Assembly (NCBI GenBank): GCA_964632995.1
Contig: CAZWDL010000196.1
Span: forward strand, 1 to 8,348
Direction of reading: 5' to 3'
Length of the DNA stretch: 8,348 nucleotides
Source of the DNA: CAZWDL01 sp964632995
Lineage (GTDB): Bacteria > Bacteroidota > Bacteroidia > Chitinophagales > Saprospiraceae
Both the position numbers and the translations under genes were made by a program. The notes below the pieces were generated by a model, which saw only the letters and a program-made list of their open reading frames with translations, was not told where the DNA came from and made no database searches. Of the stretch, positions 5,103 through 8,348 are shown piece by piece. The first letter of the stretch is position 1. Each line of letters starts with the position of its first letter.

Positions 5103-6470
5103 ATGACCGAAAAGGAAGTCACTCTACAGGATCCTTATGTCCTTTCCGATGAAAATATCGCGAATCCGCCTGTAACCCTCGGTGGTAAGCTGCGGCAGCT
5201 GGGTCCCGGCTTTATCCTCTCCGCCGCCATCGTAGGTTCGGGGGAACTTATCGCCACCACCACGCTGGGCGCCAGGGCCGGTTTCGTTACCTTCTGGGTG
5301 ATCCTGGTCAGCTGCCTGGTGAAGGTAGCCATACAGCTGGAGTTCGGCAAGCACGCCATCCACAGCGGGGAGACGGTCATGGCGGCCTTCAACCAGCTGC
5401 CGGGAAAAAAGCTTGGCCGGGCTCACTGGACGATCTGGACCTGGCTGTTCCTCATGAGTTTTAAACTGCTGCAGGTGGGAGGAATTGTGGGTGGCGTAGC
5501 CCTTGTGCTGCGTAGTGCTTTTCCGGAGCTGTCTATCGTGCTGCTGGCGTTTGCCGTTGCCACGGTGGTCGCCCTGATGACCTTCCACGGCTACTACCGC
5601 TTTGTCGAGGGTATGTCGCTGACCATGATCGGCCTGTTCACGCTCTTCACCCTGGCCTGTCTGATTTTTCTGCAATACACGCCTTATGCCGTACAGTGGG
5701 AGGAGGTGGCGAGTGGGCTGAGCTTTGATCTGCCTGCAGCAACGGTAGGGGTGGCCATTGGCGCTTTCGGCATCACCGGCGTGGGGGGCGACGAGATCAT
5801 TTACTACAATTACTGGTGTATCGAGAAAGGCTATGCCGCCAAAACAGGCCTGCGCCGGGACGATCCGGACTGGGTCGCCCGCAGTAAAGGCTGGATACGG
5901 GTGATGTATCTCGATGCCTTGCTTTCCATGCTGGTGTATACTCTTGTTACGGCTGCCTTTTACCTGCTGGGGGCGGCTATCCTGCACCGTAACGGCGTCA
6001 TGCCGGAGGGCAATGAAACTATAGAAGTGCTTTCCGCCATATATACGGAATCCTTCGGCCCCTGGGCCCGCTCCTTCTTTCTGGTGGGGGCCTTTATCGT
6101 GCTATTCTCTACCCTCTTCGCGGCGCTGGCTTCCTGGATCCGCGTATTCACTGATGCTTTCGGCCACATCGGCTGGATCGATTTTGCCGATCAGCAGCAA
6201 CGGCGGAAAACAATGGCAATATTGGCCTGGTTCTTTCCCTTCGCCTGGGCGCTGACTTTTTTGCTGATCAAATTACCCGTGTTTATGGTGCTGACTGGCG
6301 GGGTGATCGGTTCGGTTATTCTCTTTCTGGTTGTATACGTCGCGATTCATTTCCGGTATAGCCGTCTGCCGGCGGAACTTAAACCGCACTGGTGGTACGA
6401 TCTGGCTTTATGGATCAGTGCAGCCGCTATCCTGATGGTAGGCATTTATGGGATCTGGCGTATCTGGTAA
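5103..6470 (+). CDS. Nramp-fold membrane transporter with non-canonical metal-site motifs
   Basis: This 455-residue integral membrane protein has about 11 hydrophobic segments and matches the Nramp (SLC11) family in overall pattern. The first segment begins with GPGFILSAAIVGSGELIATT (34-53), where the family has GPGFL..DPGN. The sixth-segment motif sits in GVAIGAFGITGVGGDEIIYYNYW (216-238), where the family has a VMPH-type motif. Canonical members are proton-coupled importers of Mn2+ or Fe2+ and bind metal through the Asp and Asn of DPGN and the Met of MPH. Here DPGN reads GSGE (45-48) and the MPH region reads GGDE (228-231), so substrate should not be assumed to be Mn/Fe. A cytoplasmic loop, RRDDPDWVARSKGWIRVMYLD (251-271), precedes segment 7. 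The ATG start follows an AT-rich leader without Shine-Dalgarno. The gene is divergent from tsaC and appears monocistronic. Confidence 0.9.
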   Translation: MTEKEVTLQDPYVLSDENIANPPVTLGGKLRQLGPGFILSAAIVGSGELIATTTLGARAGFVTFWVILVSCLVKVAIQLEFGKHAIHSGETVMAAFNQLPGKKLGRAHWTIWTWLFLMSFKLLQVGGIVGGVALVLRSAFPELSIVLLAFAVATVVALMTFHGYYRFVEGMSLTMIGLFTLFTLACLIFLQYTPYAVQWEEVASGLSFDLPAATVGVAIGAFGITGVGGDEIIYYNYWCIEKGYAAKTGLRRDDPDWVARSKGWIRVMYLDALLSMLVYTLVTAAFYLLGAAILHRNGVMPEGNETIEVLSAIYTESFGPWARSFFLVGAFIVLFSTLFAALASWIRVFTDAFGHIGWIDFADQQQRRKTMAILAWFFPFAWALTFLLIKLPVFMVLTGGVIGSVILFLVVYVAIHFRYSRLPAELKPHWWYDLALWISAAAILMVGIYGIWRIW

Positions 6471-6586
6471 ATGGAATGAAAAGTTGTTTCTCGCCGAAGG
6501 CTGAAAAGAAAGAGGGGGATGAAAATTTAAAATTTCCGGAAGGAAGAATAGTTGAATGCAGTAGTCCGGCTGTCACAGAGCATCTG

Positions 6587-6925
6587 CTAAACACCGAGCT
6601 TCAAACGGGCAATATGCGTCAGGATCGTCCTGTAGTTGACGTGCTTTTTATTTGGCCCGATGCGAATGATTGTCTTATTCCCGATCCGAACGCTTAACAG
6701 CTTACTACTCTGTTGGAACCAATTAGGCAGTTTGCGGAGCGTAAAAGGGGATAGGCCTCCGGCGGATAGCGTGCGCAGGAAATAACGGAAAGTTTTCCCG
6801 TCGGTAAAATCAATCATGAGCGGAGCGGTGTCCGCAGTTTTGAAGATATACATTTCTCCGTAAGGACATTCACATTCCAGGCGGACCCTGTAATCGATAT
6901 TTCGTAGAACTTTGACCGGGTTCAA
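6587..6925 (-). CDS. Hypothetical protein, possibly a divergent LytTR-like domain
   Basis: No family is recognised with confidence. The frame opens after a TAA six codons upstream of the first usable start, a TTG at 6925 (112 aa). The first ATG is at 6853 (residue 25), giving 88 aa, so the start is uncertain. The protein is basic and beta-rich. MYIFKTADTAPLMIDFTDGKTFRYFLRTLS (25-54), followed by LPNWFQQSSKLLSVRIGNKTIIRI (66-89), loosely resembles the order seen in LytTR DNA-binding domains: a strand ending in 'DG', a 'TL' turn, then F-x4-K-x3-V in place of the FxRxHKSYLVN signature. The resemblance is weak and key positions differ. It lies just downstream of the terminator of the 66-aa gene, so it is probably transcribed separately. 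Confidence 0.55.
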   Translation of the reverse strand: MNPVKVLRNIDYRVRLECECPYGEMYIFKTADTAPLMIDFTDGKTFRYFLRTLSAGGLSPFTLRKLPNWFQQSSKLLSVRIGNKTIIRIGPNKKHVNYRTILTHIARLKLGV

Positions 6926-6949
6926 ATTTTGTGTTTTAAGTTATGGGAT

Positions 6950-6987
6950 TAAAAATATCCACTTTCCGTCTTCTGGAAAGTGGATAT
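6950..6987 (-). terminator. Intrinsic terminator of the 66-aa gene
   Basis: Positions 6955-6967 and 6975-6987 form a perfect 13-bp stem with a 7-base loop. On the minus strand the stem is followed directly by a TTTTT run (complement of 6951-6955) and then AATCCC. It begins 17 bases after the stop codon of the 66-aa gene, as expected for a Rho-independent terminator. It also insulates the hypothetical gene downstream. Confidence 0.88.
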
Positions 6988-7003
6988 CGGTCGGATGATG
7001 ACT

Positions 7004-7204
7004 TTAGCTTTTATTGCGATCCTGCGTGCGGATTTTCAGCGTTCCGTTCATCTTCCACTGGGCGTGGTCGGCATTGTCGGAGGCGCTGCTGGGCACGTGC
7101 AGTTCGAAGTCTTCAAATTCGTAAGTGATTTCAGCATTACGGCCGGTGAGTTTATCGTATAGTCCGGCCGCCAGTTCGGGCCAATTAGTGGTGTCGTTTG
7201 CCAT
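7004..7204 (-). CDS. Small conserved-looking hypothetical protein (66 aa)
   Basis: The product is a 66-residue soluble, acidic protein beginning MANDTTNWPELAAGLYDKLTGRNAEITYEFEDFELHVPS. It has a short amphipathic N-terminal helix (NWPELAAGLYDKLTG, 7-21), then strands at ITYEFEDFELHVP (26-38) and HAQWKMNGTLKIRT (47-60). There is no signal peptide or membrane segment. I know of no function; the style resembles short cytoplasmic proteins common in Bacteroidota. Support for a real gene comes from the ATG with an A-rich leader, coherent secondary structure, and a strong intrinsic terminator 17 bases after the stop. It is flanked on its upstream side by about 270 bases of AT-rich spacer, so it is probably expressed alone. 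Confidence 0.8.
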   Translation of the reverse strand: MANDTTNWPELAAGLYDKLTGRNAEITYEFEDFELHVPSSASDNADHAQWKMNGTLKIRTQDRNKS

Positions 7205-7478
7205 TTTACTTTCAGTTTTTATTAAATAGTTTGAAAATACAATAATGAAACGGTGTCATTAGTGTCTTGTTCATCAATAGTTTTTGAAAGTCAATTTCTT
7301 AACGATAGGGTAGAGGGGAAGTTCGGCTGAAATGAATTTGTAAATTGGAAATTGCGGAAAGCTTGGCAGAGGAAATTTTTTAGTATAAAAAGACTTCCGG
7401 GTTACCTTGGCGGGTGTTCTACAAATACGAGTAAATTGAGGGAATGAGTTACCGAAGAGAAATTCAGAGATAATGAAA

Positions 7479-8348
7479 TTATCTTTCCATCTTTCTTCTC
7501 AAAGATAAAAACCCGAAAAACGCCGCGAAACACAATCCGGCGAGCCCCAGCATCAGCACCGGAAAACCAAAAATTTCGGCGATCTGCAGCCCTGCCGTCG
7601 GGGCAATGACCAGCGCTACCGAGTAGGTCATGGTGTACAGCGCCATATACTGCCCGCGGGTGCGGGGCGTAGAGCGGTCGATGGCCAGCGCGTTGGCGAA
7701 GGGCATGCTCAGGATTTCACCGAAGGTGAGCAAGGTGACTGCCAGGAAAGCAACACCGCTCCAGTAGCTGAAAGTGATATAGGAGATATAAGAAAGACCC
7801 ACTAGTACAGCGCCGGCAGCGACCAGCGGCAGCTTTTTCACCCGCCCCTCCAGCCGGTAGACCACCGGCATTTCGAATAATGCCACCAGCAATCCGTTCA
7901 GCGCCAGCAGCGTGCCGATGCGCCCTTCGCTGAAATCGAAGTACTCCTTGTAAAATACGGGGATGGTAGAGAAAAACTGCATGAAGGCGATGGCCACAAA
8001 GGTGACGAAAGCGATAAAGACGAGAAAGATCCGGTCGCGGTAAGCGGAATCTGATTTTGGAATCTGCACGGTTGCGGGGTCGTCTTCTTCCAGTACCTCC
8101 TCCTTTTGCTGCAGCGTGGCGCGGAAGAGCAACGCGGCGCCCATACAGGTAATGCCGTCGATCCAGAACAGCCAGTCGTAGCCCAGCCAGTGCGCTGCCC
8201 AGCCGCCCAGCGCCGGCCCCACCGAGAAGCCCAGATTGACGGCCAGGCGCAGCAGCGAGTAGGAGCGCGTGCGGTTGGCGCGCCGGCTGTAAACGGCCAC
8301 CGAGGCGTAGTTGGCCGGCCGGAAGGCGTCGGCGATGGCGCTGAGGAC
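7479..8348 (-). CDS. MFS transporter, C-terminal part (cut by window edge)
   Basis: The frame is open to the right edge, so the start and first few membrane segments lie outside. Translation from the edge reads VLSAIADAFRPANYASVAVYSRR, then NRTRSYSLLRLAVNLGFSVGPALGGW, the conserved segment 4-5 region of drug-efflux-type major facilitator transporters. A charged central loop (QQKEEVLEEDDPATVQIPKSDSAYRD) separates the two six-helix halves. The second half contains RSTPRTRGQYMALYTMTYSVALVIAPTAG, the segment 10-11 region seen in MdtH/YajR-like exporters. The protein ends LSLRRKMER before TAA. About 289 residues are visible of a typical 400-430. The GTG at 8300 is an internal valine codon, not a start. 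Substrate cannot be assigned. A small hairpin (GATAAT/ATTATC, 7469-7483) overlaps the stop codon but has no T-run. Confidence 0.93.
   Translation of the reverse strand, partial: VLSAIADAFRPANYASVAVYSRRANRTRSYSLLRLAVNLGFSVGPALGGWAAHWLGYDWLFWIDGITCMGAALLFRATLQQKEEVLEEDDPATVQIPKSDSAYRDRIFLVFIAFVTFVAIAFMQFFSTIPVFYKEYFDFSEGRIGTLLALNGLLVALFEMPVVYRLEGRVKKLPLVAAGAVLVGLSYISYITFSYWSGVAFLAVTLLTFGEILSMPFANALAIDRSTPRTRGQYMALYTMTYSVALVIAPTAGLQIAEIFGFPVLMLGLAGLCFAAFFGFLSLRRKMER

Noticed and set aside
5124..5987. Long open frame antisense to the transporter gene
   Set aside because: It is a shadow of the high-GC transporter gene. Its translation is rich in His, Gln and Arg without domain features, while the plus-strand product is a clear membrane protein.
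6392..6697. Plus-strand frame overlapping the end of the transporter gene
   Set aside because: It overlaps the transporter's 3' end in another frame and runs into the opposite-strand hypothetical gene; no protein features are seen.
7382..7397. AT-rich palindrome TTTTTA-GTA-TAAAAA in the MFS downstream spacer
   Set aside because: It has no GC-rich stem and is easily produced by chance in AT-rich spacer, so it is not called as a terminator.

Overview
The window looks like an ordinary chromosomal segment of a Bacteroidota bacterium, most likely a marine Saprospiria-type lineage. The reasons are a DUF2911 protein, a class 1 fructose-bisphosphatase of the Bacteroidota sequence type, a lipocalin-like lipoprotein, genes without Shine-Dalgarno sequences, and a few -7 boxes matching the Bacteroidota consensus TAnnTTTG. 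The taxonomic placement is inferred from protein style and was not searched.

Layout. Positions 1-578 hold no credible gene. They carry a nested inverted-repeat structure: a 191-bp MITE-like element with perfect 16-bp terminal repeats and TTAA on both sides lies inside a larger, imperfect inverted-repeat unit (50-420). Next comes fbp on the plus strand (579-1583). From about 1728 to 4937 all genes are on the minus strand. In transcription order they are a threonylcarbamoyl-AMP synthase (Sua5/TsaC type), a secreted DUF2911 protein, a small lipocalin-like lipoprotein, an inosine/xanthosine triphosphatase (YjjX) and a small membrane protein. A divergent intergenic region with a conspicuous inverted repeat separates the Sua5 gene from a plus-strand Nramp-fold transporter (5103-6470). 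The right end is on the minus strand again: a hypothetical protein with faint LytTR-like features, a 66-aa hypothetical protein followed by a clear intrinsic terminator, and the C-terminal part of an MFS transporter that runs off the right edge.

The genes are mostly housekeeping: gluconeogenesis, tRNA t6A modification, nucleotide-pool cleaning and transport. They do not form one pathway. Only the lipoprotein-yjjX pair (52-bp gap, no promoter seen between them) looks like a co-transcribed unit. I found no defence system, CRISPR array, rRNA, tRNA or prophage. The points most worth a second look are the nested MITE-like repeats, the Nramp-fold transporter whose two metal-site motifs (DPGN and MPH) are both replaced by Gly/acidic residues, and several unassigned intergenic palindromes.
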